64,000 nucleotides of DNA from Conus ventricosus (lineage: Eukaryota > Mollusca > Gastropoda > Neogastropoda > Conidae). Positions 37,258 through 48,519 of this stretch are shown one piece after another. The position numbers were made by a program, and so were the translations under genes. Under the pieces are notes generated by a model. That model saw only the letters and a list, made by a program, of their open reading frames with translations. It made no database searches and was not told the origin of the DNA. The stretch spans positions 5,537,366-5,601,365 of the forward strand of contig CM031612.1 of the NCBI GenBank assembly GCA_018398815.1, read 5' to 3'. Each line of letters opens with the position of its first letter. Position 1 is the first letter of the stretch.

Positions 37258-39859
37258 CACATTTCTATCATTTTCCATGGTGTCAAACAAAAGCAAGGAC
37301 GAGTCATGATTCCTGTTGATTTTGATTAAGCAGTCGTATATTAATGAAATTCTCTTGCCCTGTCAAACAATGAGTGGTAAAGAAAACTTTCTTTTTTTTT
37401 TTTAAAAGTCAGTCCAGTAGTGGGCGCTTGAAAAACTGCCTGTCTGCAGCACCAGCTTTTCGTTTTCTACTGGAGCCAGGTACTGGAGACAATGGAACAG
37501 ACTGAACATGGCGGGGCACAGATGGACATACAGATGTTGACAGGTGGGGCTGCAGCTGGAAATAGGCTAGACGTGGAGGAGACGGCTAAATTTTTTTTTT
37601 TTGCTGCTTGTGATAAATATTCCAAGGTGGGAATTGGTGAAAAAAGAAAAATAGGGAGGATTCAGGTCATTTCGGTTTTTTCACCTTTTCTTTTCCTAAA
37701 AAAAGTATAACAAACATTTTTTTTAAAGAAAGAACTAAAATAAATAAATAATGAAAACTGACAACAACAAAACCCCCACACAATAATAACATTCTAATCC
37801 CATCACCCCCACCTGAAAGTAATATATAAAAAAAAATCCAAATAAAATTGAAAAATTTTCCACCCCTGATATACATTAAATTACTCCCATCCCACCAAAA
37901 ATATCAACTAAGTATAATTAGCGCGCCCCCCCCCCCCCCCCCCCCCCCCATCAACTTTTTTAATTTGATTCTAATTACTTTAGCAAATACAAAAATGTTA
38001 ACTCGCCTTCATGTTTTTCTTATGCTCTGGTGATCAGCATGGCTTCGAAGTTTCTTTTTTCCTGTTCGCTCCGTAACTGATCGTTTTTGAACAGAAACAC
38101 GTGCCGGCCACATTTATTTTCTTGCACCACTTGCTATATTCATTGCCGTCGTCATCGGTTTCGTTTAGCCATTGTCATCTCCATTTTATAATTTGGCCTC
38201 GACGCATGCTACTGGATTTTCTTCAAAAAAGCCATGACTACATAATTTCTGGAGCACCGTGCAAACTTTTCGTTGTCAGTCAGACGCGCCAATGTTAGCC
38301 TGTGAAGATGCCGGAGACACAGAAACGGCTACTTCCGGTATGAGATGGAAAACTTGGATCGAACACAAAATCGGAACCGATAAATCAGGTTTTTTTTTTA
38401 AATTGATGATAGTTCCGTCAAGACTGAAAGTCATTTTGACGGATTTCCGTCCATAGACGGAAAAGCTTCACCCATGTATCACTTCGACAACTGTTTCCCC
38501 CACATAGAATCGGGACCATTCCACTGGGTGCCCTTTCCACCCGTTGACTTCCACATATTCAGACACCTTGTCTGGGATTGCCACAGCACACAATGGAAGC
38601 CTCCGTTCAGGATGACGCTTCAAATCACAACAGCCGTCTTCTGCAGTCTTTCAAAATCGCCCCCTCCCGTTGCGTGACGTGTATATAAAACAAAGTTTGT
38701 CGAGATAATTTTTGCAACTGTCATGGGGAAAAAGAAAAACAAAGCAGGGCTTTCATCTTGTGTACCTGCAAAAAAGATAAAATATGCTTGCAAACATCTC
38801 TGGTAAACCCACCTATCTCTGTATGCATCTTTGGCAATCAATATTCTCGATAATCACACCTCGTATTTCACAATGATTGTACTGCTCTGAAATCCTACAG
38901 GTTCACAGCACGAACCAACTTTATTCATAAGTTATCTAAAAACAAACATTTCCATTATATTCTTTGAAATATGCCTTTTTTTTTTTCATTGTCTTTTTCA
39001 CATCTAATTCTGGTACATCATCACATCACCATTTTCACAATAAGAGCTACAAGACTGCTGGGGAAGTCACAGTAGTATGAACTTGATTAATTTTTCTCAA
39101 TTCTATGGGGTGGCTGCACTCTTTCTCAGAAGCATAGCAGATCCACGTCATTACAGCGCAAATTTCAATCACCAATGCCAACAGTTCAGTGCAAAGTGTT
39201 GCCACAAACCATAATAATCACATTACCTTGCAGATAAACGTCGGTATACATCTATGGATCATCGACTTTACCATCTTGTACGCATCTTTGGTAATCGCTA
39301 CTCTTGCCAATCCATCTCCTACAATGGGTGTATTACCCCAAAAGCCCACGAACAAGTCTATACCACTGGCCAACTTCAATTTACATGTTCTTTACAATTA
39401 ATGAACATTTCCATTTTTCAAATGGGCTTGGGTTTGTTTTTTTCACATGTTACCATTTTTGTTGTTGTACACCATCCAACAACTCTTTTCACAGACAGCC
39501 CTAGAAGACCTGCCAGAGAACAGACAAAGCACCACAACTGACCATCTCTTGGCCACAACTGACCTCCCATCTCTTGGCCACAACTGACCTCCCATCTCCT
39601 GGCCCATTGCCGATGCCAGTGGTATGGAAAACAGCTGCCACCATCACATGTTAAGTTTTAACTCTGGGGAAAAAAAGCTACCAAAGCGCACACAAAAACA
39701 AAAAAAATCAAACTGTGACAACTGTCACCCAGCTGCTTGAGAGATAGGTCGTCCTAAGGCAGTTAAATTCAGTTTGTTTCCCCCCCCCCCCTTCCCCCCA
39801 TATTCGTGTTTTTTTTTCACAATGACATCTTTACAACTGTGAGTGGTATTTTCAGGCTT

Positions 39860-40290
39860 AGGCTTTGTGTCCACAGACCCCGCACAGACCATACTTTTTG
39901 CGGGCCAGAAAAGGTATGGACAGAAAGGTGCGGTTACCCGTCTCCACAGGGTCCGCATAGTTCTGCCCGCTTTGCAAGATGGCGGTGACAAGGAAGCGCA
40001 AGATTTTTCTGCTCCGGTGGTGGTACAAAAGAAGATCTCTAGCATCCAAACGACGTTTTTGGGTGCACCCAATTTGTAAAGATCGGGGAGCACGCAAATC
40101 ACGACCTTTTCTGCCCGTACAGACCAGAAAATGTCTGGCATGCTTGACGCCACCCAGATTGTGCGGAACAGGTAAAAGTCTGGCCGTAGCGGACTGGCTG
40201 CTGTGGACAAGTCTAGTAGTAAAATATAGTGTTGAACGCAACCGCACTTTTTCTGTACGGTCTGTGCGGGGTCTGTGGACACAAGCGCCT
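39860..40290 (+). mobile_element. PIF/Harbinger-type deletion derivative (MITE) with perfect TIRs
   Basis: A 26-base perfect terminal inverted repeat: the segment starting TTGTGTCCACAGACCCCGCA at 39,865-39,890 recurs as its exact reverse complement at 40,259-40,284. Both ends extend imperfectly to TAGG. Inside, from ATG at 39,979, the + strand reads MAVTRKRKIFLLRWWYKRR and then RRFWVHPICKDRG. A basic N-terminus leading to 'W.vhp....R...g' is the start typical of Harbinger/HARBI1-like transposases. The rest of the transposase is missing, so this is a non-autonomous copy retaining the transposase 5' end. A target-site duplication is not clear. Confidence 0.75.
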
Positions 40291-41710
40291 ATGATATAAT
40301 TTTCAACTTTAAACAGCAGTTTTAATTTCTGACCACTGCAGAAACAAGGAGAAATGAAAACCAAAGAAATTTAACCACTCCAACAATACCAGCTGAAACA
40401 TGAAAGGGCGATACCTCGGCTAGCGAACAAACACATCAAATATTTCTGAATGTAAACGGGTTTTACAAGAAGGTTGGACAACTATAATACAGGCTCCGAA
40501 ATGACCATTAAACAGCAGGAGCAAAGAAGTCAAAGACTCCATCTTAAATAGTCGAAACCATCACTCTCAGGTTTTGAAGTGGCACTATGAAAAATGCAGG
40601 CCCAGGTACATCACATACATGCATGCACACGTTTTTTTGTCCTATGCCAATTTTTCCAAGGAAACGGCTCATGAAAACACCCAACACATTTTTTGTGTGG
40701 TAACAAACGGTCAACACTTTCATTTATCTACATACTGTTAAAAAAAAAAGCACAAATGATTCATTAAATATACTACCAGTTCGAAACGTACAAATTTATA
40801 AACTGGAAGAAAGTTCCCCCTCCGCTCCCCCAATTAAAGTTAGACCGAAGGTAAATTTGAACCACTGGATTGCAGGTTTTGCAGTCCTAAAATCTCAGAT
40901 GATCATCATTCTTTGCCATCAGTTTTTGCTCCATCCACAGGGCAACACAACCAACCAGAAACCTTAAAATCTGGATTTGAATTTTAAACAAATCCAACCT
41001 ACGGGCTTGCTTAACCCTCTTGCATTTGCATTTTTCAGCTTCAAACTGCTGCTAGTATTCATATTTTCCTGAGAAATCGATGGAACGCGGTCAGTTCACG
41101 ACCCTAGTCTTTGTGAATTGTTAATTTCCCACACAACTGCCAAGATTTCATTGGACACCTCTCAGGGATGCCCATTAATTTTGGCCAGCCTTGACTTCAA
41201 ACAAGGTCGCAGAGTGAGGGAAAGCAACACGGCACGTGCAACAGGTTGCGGCCATAACAAACACCAGGGGAGACAAACGGAGCCGCCGGATATGGCCGTA
41301 ACAAATGCAAGAGGGTTAAGAACAAAAAAATGAGAATGAAACGAAAATAGAAAAGTTTATGTTCTGCATGTCTGGTTTAAAAATGCCCATCATGTGAAAG
41401 GTATCCCACCGACAAATCTCCTCTCTTCAATAAAGTCGCAGTCTCTTCATTTCTTTCTGGCAAAAACTGAGCTGCAGACATTCTCCGTTTCCACCTGCTC
41501 TCGGCAAGCAAGCTGTTTTCACTGGCTGCGAGGCACTGGCAGGAGAAGCGGCATGCAGTGAATCGCCAGCAAAGGAACAATTCAATTTGTACTGCGCACC
41601 CTCGGTACTTAGGACTTCCAGGAATAGTTTGCTGTGAGAGCTTTACGCCCGACCACCTCATGAGCGGCCACACACTCTCATTGCGTGACAAGGAACGACT
41701 AGAAATACAG
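40291..41710. other. Non-coding, possible JARID2 3' UTR or intergenic
   Basis: No exon or element is recognised on either strand in this 1.4 kb. Sequence complexity is ordinary. Confidence 0.5.
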
Positions 41711-41920
41711 CAGCACAGTCCACATCCGATGCAGACTGACTAACGGATCAGCACAGTCCACATCTGATGTAGACTGACTGACCAACGGATCAGCACAGTC
41801 CACATCCGATGCAGACTGACTGACCAACGGATCAGCACAGTCCACATCCGATGCAGACTGACTGACCAACGGATCAGCACAGTCCACATCTGATGCAGAC
41901 TGACTGACCAACGGATCAGC
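41711..41920. repeat. 42-bp minisatellite, about five copies
   Basis: Unit CAACGGATCAGCACAGTCCA plus CATCYGATGCAGACTGACTGAC, 42 bases, five head-to-tail copies. The unit is a multiple of three, which is why long frames run through it; these are not genes. A CTGCAGCACAGTGGCTTCC triplet repeat follows at about 41,981-42,030. Confidence 0.95.
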
Positions 41921-42139
41921 GCCAAGTCCTGACCCCCACGTGTGAACAGACCCTGTGGACTGCACAGACAGGCTGGCTTCCTGCAGCACAGTGGCTTCCC
42001 TGCAGCACAGTGGCTTCCCTGCAGCACAGTGTTGGCAAGCCTGACCAGCACCTCTCTACTGGTTCTTTGGTGCTGTGCCCTTCCTATACCATGCTCTGTG
42101 CTCATTTCAAAAGCCTGTCCGCCATCTCCACACACCTGC

Positions 42140-42680
42140 TCCATCATCTCCACCAGCCATCTCTGCAAGCCAGTCAATCATCTCTACAATCTGGTCAATC
42201 ATCTCAACAATCCAATCATCTCCACAAGGCAGTCGATCATCTCAACAATCCAGTCAATCATCTCCACAGCCCAATCTGTCAATCGTCTCCACAATTCAGT
42301 CGATCATCACCACAAGCCAGTCAATCATCTCCACAAGGCAGCCAATCATCACGAAGCAGGCAGCCAATCATCACGAAGCAACCAGCCATCACTAACCAGC
42401 CCAATCATCACTCTGAACCAGCTTTTGACCCAGGCAAGCCAGCCAACAAGCCAGGTCAGCCGTCACCAGCAGTCGGGCCATCGTCTCCTGTAAGCCAGCC
42501 AGTAACCCTGGCCAGCCCACCAGTCATCACAACAAGTTGGCTACACAACCGCCATCAGCCAGCCCACCACCCCCTCCCCCTCTCCAACCAGTCAGTGATC
42601 ACCACCAGCCCATCGGCCATCTTCATGAGCAAGCCAAGCCAGCAACAACGCCCCAAACAAGCAAACCATCCCCACGAGTG
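42140..42680. repeat. Degenerate CATCTCCACAA/CCAGTCAATC repeat region
   Basis: More than twenty loosely conserved copies of phrases such as CAGTCAATCATCTCCACAA and CAGCCAATCATCACGAAGCA. Frames through it give Ser/Gln/His/Pro-rich low-complexity translations with no domain. Confidence 0.85.
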
Positions 42681-42807
42681 ATCCCAACAAGGTAACCAAC
42701 CGACCATCATCCCATCAAGGCAGCAATGCATCCCTGAAAGCCAGCAAATTATCCCCCTTAAGCCAGCCGATCTCGGAGAGTTCTGCCAGTCCATCCCAGG
42801 GGTGGAA

Positions 42808-42843
<36 letters not shown>
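42808..42843. repeat. Poly-G tract
   Basis: 36 consecutive G bases just downstream (in gene sense) of the JARID2 stop codon, so probably in its 3' UTR, where the transcript would carry a C run. Confidence 0.85.
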
Positions 42844-42844
<1 letters not shown>

Positions 42845-42888
42845 GAGGGGGGGAAGCTCGGCAGACTGCACACGACCATGTCGGCACT

Positions 42889-43011
42889 TCATGACTTGCT
42901 GTCCTGCTTCTTCAGAGTTCTCTTTTTGGCCAGGGCCGCACAGTTGTTGGTCCCGGCGCTGAGCGCTGCCACACGTTCGTTGGTGGTCTGCACCAGCTCT
43001 GTTAGCTCCTC
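42889..43011 (-). CDS. JARID2: JARID2, terminal exon
   Basis: Last coding exon on the minus strand: EELTELVQTTNERVAALSAG followed by TNNCAALAKKRTLKKQDSKS and TGA (42,889-42,891). It follows the acceptor CCCCAG at 43,012-43,017. Together with the previous exon it makes the 'YRYtEeelteLV...' segment that aligns with the C-terminus of JARID2. JARID2 is a catalytically inactive jumonji protein that recruits and modulates Polycomb repressive complex 2 in the nucleus. The Lys/Arg-rich tail is typical of the end of the protein. The assignment comes from motif order over five exons. Confidence 0.85.
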   Translation of the reverse strand, partial: EELTELVQTTNERVAALSAGTNNCAALAKKRTLKKQDSKS

Positions 43012-43369
43012 CTGGGGATGAGGGGAGAGGAAACAAACAATTATTCCTATAGCAAATGCAACTCCAGTTCTAGAGACAATGCGTGTATTTTCTATCTGCA
43101 TGGTATTTACAAAATGACACTGGAGGCAAAGAGTATCTCAATAAAATCAACCGATTCAAAGACACACAGAAAATGACGCATAAAAATGAAGATGCATAAA
43201 CAACATGTTTCAGCTTGCGTGTTTGTCAGCATGTGCATGTGCATGACTGTGAAGGTATAATTTGTTTACTGTTGCTGTTCGATTACAGGTTTTCAAAGAA
43301 CCAACAAAGAAAAACAAATCGGACACTCTGCAGTTAAGTCAGCCTAGGAAACCAACAAAGCCACATCAG

Positions 43370-43625
43370 GGCTGCAGTACTAAAATCATACAGACCTAAC
43401 GTAGATAGTAATACAAACCAAGGAAGCCACATCAGGGCTGCAGTACTACAGTCATAGACCTAACGTAGATAGTAATACAAACCAGGGCTGCAGTACTACA
43501 GTCATAGACCTAACGTAGATAGTAATACAAACCAGGGCTGCAGTACTACAGTCATAGACCTAACGTAGATAGTAATACAAACCAAGGAAGCCACATCAGG
43601 GCTGCAGTACTACAGTCATAACATA
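43370..43625. repeat. Minisatellite in JARID2 intron
   Basis: Four to five copies of a 54-74 base unit containing GGGCTGCAGTACTACAGTCA and AGACCTAACGTAGATAGTAA. Some units carry an additional AAGGAAGCCACATCA segment, giving a higher-order pattern. Confidence 0.9.
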
Positions 43626-44100
43626 GTCATACATATGCATGCACACTCACAAGTTTTGTTTTGTCACTTTTCTAATGAGCCACATAATTCTAATGACAGA
43701 TTTACAATGAGGGGAAAAAGTCTTTGTTGACTTATTTTCACAGCAACGGCGCCACAAAGTGGACACGAAAGAACAGACTGTTATGTTACATATCAACACA
43801 TGGTCTTTCTAGTTTCTTAATCACTAGACACACCATGTCATTGTATTGCAACACACGTCATCTTTCTTAATTATAACGAACACAGTTCTCCCTAGATCAC
43901 TACGCTCATTGTCTTCCTTTAAACTATATGTTGTCTCTCTTCATTGCTATACACATTTTTTGTAAATTGCTACACAAACAGCATTTCCAAATTTGAGCAT
44001 ACCGTCTTTCTATACACAACACTTTCTATATGATAGCAAACGTCCTCTCTCTTCATGACGGCATACACAAACCTCCGACGACAACCAAAGGGGAGCTTAC

Positions 44101-44208
44101 CTCCGTGTACCTGTAGAAGAGCTTGGCTGCCTTGACGTGGCGCTTCCTCTGCACATGCCTCAGTCCATGCTCCAGACACAGAATCTGCTCGTCATGCTCG
44201 TTCAGCAC
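44101..44208 (-). CDS. JARID2: JARID2, exon with second half of the zinc finger
   Basis: A 108-base, phase-0 exon encoding VLNEHDEQILCLEHGLRHVQ followed by RKRHVKAAKLFYRYTE. Family JARID2 proteins read '..vvfCleCaLrHv......gLkl.YRYdEeqi'. The Cys, the two His and the YRYTE motif supply the second half of the C5HC2-type zinc finger. Acceptor GTGCAG and donor GAG|GTAAGC. It joins in frame to the exon ending CYLSM and to the terminal exon. Confidence 0.9.
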
Positions 44209-44876
44209 CTGCACTGACAGACAAGGCTTGTGCTCAGTGCCCTCGGCAGCACCCCTTCCCAGTCAAGTCATGCCGACCCACCACAGAGGTTGCATCATAA
44301 CTAGTACTTCTACCAGACCTGCCCTCCCTTCATCAGACTTGAGAGGAATCTCTTCGAAGAAGAAGAAAGGAACATGTGACGGTAGACAGGTATCTATGTG
44401 CGGCATCACATCCTCAATGACAAAAAACCCATGAAACTTTTCTTTTGCAATTCTGCGTACCGTTTTCTTCATCAAAAATTTTTTTTTTTAACAAAACAAT
44501 CATTTTTTAACATCTGCCTCGGTTTCTTCTTTTTTTCTTTTTAAACATTTCTGTGTCAGTCTCAAAGTCTCTATGGCAGCAACGGCCATCTGACCACTAA
44601 ATCTATCTTAGAGAGATGCTGAAGTGGCTTTTTTACATTTCAGCAGTAAACTGCCACCTTTTCACACTTCAGGACCATCAATGCCTTTATAGTGTCTTTG
44701 CCCAAAAAAGGCTGAAAACCTGCTCTTTTTTTTTGAGGGTTTGCATGAGGATGGACCTCTAAACAACCTCCATGTGAAATTCTGAAATGCATGAGGCACT
44801 GTACTTCAAGAATGATGTATAACCAAAAAAAAATAGATCTAGTTGCAAAGCCAGACGACTGCAGGCGGAAATCTAA

Positions 44877-45110
44877 ACAAATCTTAAATAAATGTTAGCG
44901 AACCGCCCAGAGAACGTTGGACAAACGAGTCACGAGACAAAACACAACGCGTTTCGACCTCTTAGGTCTTCGTCTGGTGATAAATAAACGAATAAAACAA
45001 TGAAAATTCACCAGACGAAGACCTAAGAGGTCGAAACGCGTTGTGTTTTGTCTCGTGACTCGTTTGTCCACGTTCTCTGGGCGGTTCGCTAACATTTATT
45101 TAAGATTTGT
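44877..45110. repeat. Near-perfect ~104-bp inverted repeat (foldback)
   Basis: Left arm 44,877-44,980 and right arm 45,008-45,110 are reverse complements that differ by a single-base deletion, separated by 27 bases. The arms contain ACGCGTTTCGACCTCTTAGG. A transcript across it (the JARID2 intron) would form a hairpin of over 100 bp. The sequence family also occurs singly at 32.5 kb. The near-identity of the arms implies recent origin or gene conversion. Confidence 0.95.
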
Positions 45111-45261
45111 CAAAAAAAAATAGATGTGAACAATACACAGATACATTTCTGTGCACTCAGAGCTGAACGTCTGTTCAATTCTGATTTTCTTTGGCCCAGG
45201 GAGACATTAACCAGCATCACACTTCAATATGATGGCGGCAGCACATGAACTAAACGGAAGC

Positions 45262-45652
45262 TGCTGACCAGACCTTCAACTGCTGACCAGACCTTCAACT
45301 GAAACTGCTGACCAGACCTTCAACTGCAATGCTGACCAGACCTTCAACTGAAACTGCTGACCAGACCTTCAACTGCTGACCAGACCTTCAACTGAAACTG
45401 CTGACCAGACCTTCAACTGCAACTGCTGACCAGACCTTCAACTGCAACTGCTGACCAGACCTTCAACTGCAACTGCTGACCAGATCTTCAACTGAAACTG
45501 CTGACCAGACCTTCAACTAAAACTGCTGACCAGACCTTCAACTGAAACTGCTGACCAGACCTTCAACTGAAACTGCTGACCAGACCTTCAACTAAAACTG
45601 CTGACCATACCTTCAACTAAAACTGCTGACCAGACCTTCAACTAAAACTGCA
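45262..45652. repeat. ~24-bp minisatellite
   Basis: About sixteen copies of CTGCTGACCAGACCTTCAAC plus TGAAA or TGCAA variants, some truncated to 18 bases. JARID2 intron. Confidence 0.95.
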
Positions 45653-45761
45653 AACCCGTGACATACACAGCAGCTGTGTGAATGTAACAATGATGGAAAA
45701 AAAAACCCTGTTCTTTTTCCTGGAGTGGGCAGAATTTTTTTTTTTGTGGTCAAGCAGAATG

Positions 45762-46164
45762 AAGTGAACCCCAGTGGGATGAATACTGCCCCAAACAGAA
45801 CAAAGTCGACCCCAGTGGGATGAATACTGCCCCAAACAGAACAAAGTAACCCAGTGGGATGAATACTGCCCAAAACAGAACAAAGTGGACCCCAGTGGGA
45901 TGAATACTGCCCAAAACAGAACAAAGTAACCCCAGTGGGATGAATACTGCCCAAAACAGAACAAAGTGAACCCCAGTGGGATGAATACTGCCCAAAACAG
46001 AACAAATTGGACCCCAGTGGGATGAATACTGCCCAAAACAGAACAAAGTGGACCCCAGTGGGATGAATACTGCCCAAAACAGAACAAAGTAACCCCAGTG
46101 GGATGAATACTGCCCAAAACAGAACAAAGTAACCCCAGTGGGATGAATACTGCCCAAAACAGAA
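45762..46164. repeat. ~40-bp minisatellite
   Basis: About ten copies of a unit containing CCCAGTGGGATGAATACTGC and CCAAAACAGAACAAAGT, 39-42 bases each. It produces three overlapping long frames on the minus strand that are repeat artefacts. Confidence 0.95.
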
Positions 46165-46351
46165 GGGTGGGTGGGTGTGGATAAAGCACAACCATGAATA
46201 GAAAGCACTTTCAGGTCAGGATCCATGGACACTGTCAGTCATGTCTTGGATGTTTAGCCAACCACAGAGGCCACAAGACGACGGTGTGGGCACACAGAGC
46301 CACCCAGGCCTCTACAGCACCAAGTGTGGCATTTTGACATGCTACCTGTGA

Positions 46352-46879
46352 AGCTGCTGACACACGAGCCTTTTCGTCCGTACAGTTGAGACGGAACGTT
46401 TGAACCTGTGCGGTCCGACCAGTCAGTGTCGAACAGACGGAGTGCTTCACGATAGTTTTAAAACCTTCGAGTTTGATCTCACATGCCGCTTCAAAGGACT
46501 GTACAATTGAATACGAAGCTTTTTCTCGAATACTTAGATTCTTATAATTTTATGAGTTGACATTCCATAGCACATCATGGCCTTGGTATGATTCAATCAA
46601 AATTAATGTTTGGTCTCCGAATCGGACAGTCTGACCGCCTTGCTGGACAACGCCATTTTTCCTTTGTCATGGGTGTTGGCTCAATGCTGAGCGTTGATTG
46701 GTTGGAGGATACTAATTGTCCGTTTCGAATAGATCACGGTGTATCTCGAACGGTCGGGTTCAACTGGATGCCGAAGTCCGTTTCAGATGTACATTTACTA
46801 TGACAGACGCTACGTTTGGGATCGGGTTCGACCGGTGCTTCCGAAGCGTACGGGCGGGGAGGCTCGAGTGTCAGCCGCT
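46352..46879. mobile_element. Putative MITE with imperfect 32-bp TIRs
   Basis: The left end (46,352-46,383, beginning AGCTGCTGACACACGAGCC) and the reverse complement of the right end (46,848-46,879, AGCGGCTGACACTCGAGCC) match at 26 of 32 positions by eye. The interior is CpG-containing and carries no recognisable transposase. The size (528 bp) and TIRs fit a non-autonomous DNA transposon. The superfamily is not determined. Confidence 0.6.
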
Positions 46880-47385
46880 ACACACTCCAACTCTAAGTCT
46901 ACTACTTGCATGGCAACACATCACAAGTTGGACGTAACATCACTTTCTGGTGCACTTCACTTCCATTATGACATGCTGGCAGACTAAGGAGACGGAAATC
47001 TTGCTGGATATTGCATGGTTTTGACCTGACCTACAAAGTACTAAAATGGCAGACAAAAAACAAACAAAAACCAATCAATAAGGCAAGTGAAATTGGGATT
47101 GTCTTCACAGATTTTTCTTCTGCTTTTTTTCTTCTTCCATTCACTGAACTTGGCCATTTTGGGACAAAACAAGTTTACAATGTAAAGATTAAACTGGTTC
47201 CGATTAAGCTGCTACTGACACCATCAAGAGGGTTTTCCTCTTATCTGTCAGTTCCTTTCTTGCTCTCTCTTATCCTTTATCCAGTTCATTTTCTTCCTTT
47301 TTTTTTCTTCAGTTATAGTACTGACAAACAGACAAAAAACCAGTATACTGACAAGACATTACACCACCAGTCAGTCTACACACTC

Positions 47386-47918
47386 CTGCCCCTTACCATG
47401 GATAGGTAGCAGATCCCGTAGCACACTTCGCACACACTGCCCCTTACCATGGACAGGTAGCAGATCCTGTAGCACACTTCGCACACACTGTCCTGCCCTT
47501 ACCATCGACAGGTAGCAGATCCTGTAGCACACTTCGCACACACTGTCCTGCCCCTTACCCATGGATAGGTAGCAGATCCTGTAGCACACTTCGCACACAC
47601 TGTCCTGGCCCTTACCATGGATAGGTAGCAGATCCTGTAGCACACTTGGGCACACACTGTCCTGCCCCTTACCATGGATAGGTAGCAGATCCTGTAGCAC
47701 ACTTGGGCACACACTGCCCTTACCATGGACAGATAGCAGATCCTGTAGCACACTTCGCACACACTGCCCCTTACCATGGATAGGTAGCAGATCCTGTAGC
47801 ACACTTCGCACACACTGCCCCTTACCATGGATAGGTAGCAGATCCTGTAGCACGCTTCGCACACACTGCCCCTTACCATGGATAGGTAGCAGATCCTGTA
47901 GCACACTTCGCACACACT
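47386..47918 (-). repeat. Ten-copy repeat of the JARID2 zinc-finger exon end plus splice donor
   Basis: On the minus strand the unit is ATG|GTAAGGGGCAGTGTGTGC plus GAAGTGTGCTACAGGATCTG and CTACCTATCC, basically 51 bases with some longer variants. The copy at about 47,870-47,918 is the genuine 3' end of the JARID2 exon and its 5' splice site. The other nine lie in the intron just downstream and keep both the Cys codons and the GTAAGG/GTAAGG-like donor. The 51-base units keep the reading frame. Confidence 0.95.
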
Positions 47919-48051
47919 GTCCTCAGTCAGGTCATGAGAGCGTTTCCGAGCCAAGGACGCTGAAATCCCTGGAGAGTCCTCCACCGCCAGCCGACGCTCG
48001 CACTTCAACCCCGCCAGCGACAACTGACGTCGCTCCTCCAACTCTCTGGCC
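47877..48051 (-). CDS. JARID2: JARID2, exon with first half of the zinc finger
   Basis: Encodes ARELEERRQLSLAGLKCERR, then an Arg/Ser linker, then EDSVCEVCYRICYLSM, ending ATG|GTAAGG in phase 0. JARID2 family members read '.lr..El..RrqL...gl....' followed by '...C..C...CYlSm', so both the spacing and the CxxCxxxC start of the zinc finger fit. The exon begins one base before the Ala codon and completes the split Val of the preceding exon. Its last 45 bases and donor are amplified in the adjacent minisatellite, so alternative downstream donors are available. Confidence 0.9.
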
Positions 48052-48326
48052 CTGTACCAAGGCAGGATATTCAATTTCAGTTCTGTCTATACTTAAAAGC
48101 TGTTTTAACAGCAATCTTTACTGCAAGTGTTCATTAAGACAAACCTATGAACTTTTCATGTGTTACTGCACCACTACACACAGCACCTGTTTTGTTTAAC
48201 AGATTTCCCAGAAACACAAACAAGGAAGTGTTCAATGTTTGTTTTCACCCTGTGACCAATCTGAGAAAGTTTATACTTCATAATCAGATCATTATTCTGG
48301 ATGGCAAGACACCCATCAGGTAAAGG

Positions 48327-48515
48327 ACAGATACTTCTGGAAATCATCAACCGTAAGTGGCATTATGTCAGCCATAACAAAAGAAGCCAACAGATACTTC
48401 TGGAAATCATCAACCGTAAGTGGCGTTATGTCAGCCATAACAAAAGTAGCCAACAGATACTTCTGGAAATCATCAACCGTAAGTGGCATTATGTCAGCTA
48501 TAACAAGAGAAGCCA
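48327..48515. repeat. 63-bp tandem repeat, three copies
   Basis: Starts at 48,327, 48,390 and 48,453. The unit contains ACAGATACTTCTGGAAATCA and CCGTAAGTGG. It adjoins the LINE fragment that follows. Confidence 0.9.
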
Positions 48516-48519
48516 ACCC

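Larger units (their letters stand above)
32641..39859. other. Intergenic region without recognised gene
   Basis: I see no convincing exon on either strand. Contents are AT-rich unique sequence, a degenerate ATGCTATGGTRATGTGTG repeat at 34,520-34,730, short TTCAATACAGGAATA repeats at 35,720-35,820, an 83-base duplication at 37,101-37,257, a C run at 37,926-37,949 and a triplicated CTTGGCCACAACTGACCTCC phrase near 39,550. Potential poly(A) signals (AATAAA at about 33,851) are in the + orientation. Confidence 0.6.

Noticed and set aside
41942..42681. Overlapping 106-223 codon Ser/Gln/Pro-rich plus-strand frames
   Set aside because: They coincide with degenerate tandem repeats; no start context, no domain and no splice structure.
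45613..46232. Three overlapping 160-192 codon minus-strand frames
   Set aside because: All are readings of the 40-bp minisatellite in different frames, not proteins.
46588..46987. Overlapping 71-82 codon frames inside the 46.4-46.9 kb TIR element
   Set aside because: Short, mutually overlapping, without transposase or other motifs; probably non-coding MITE interior.
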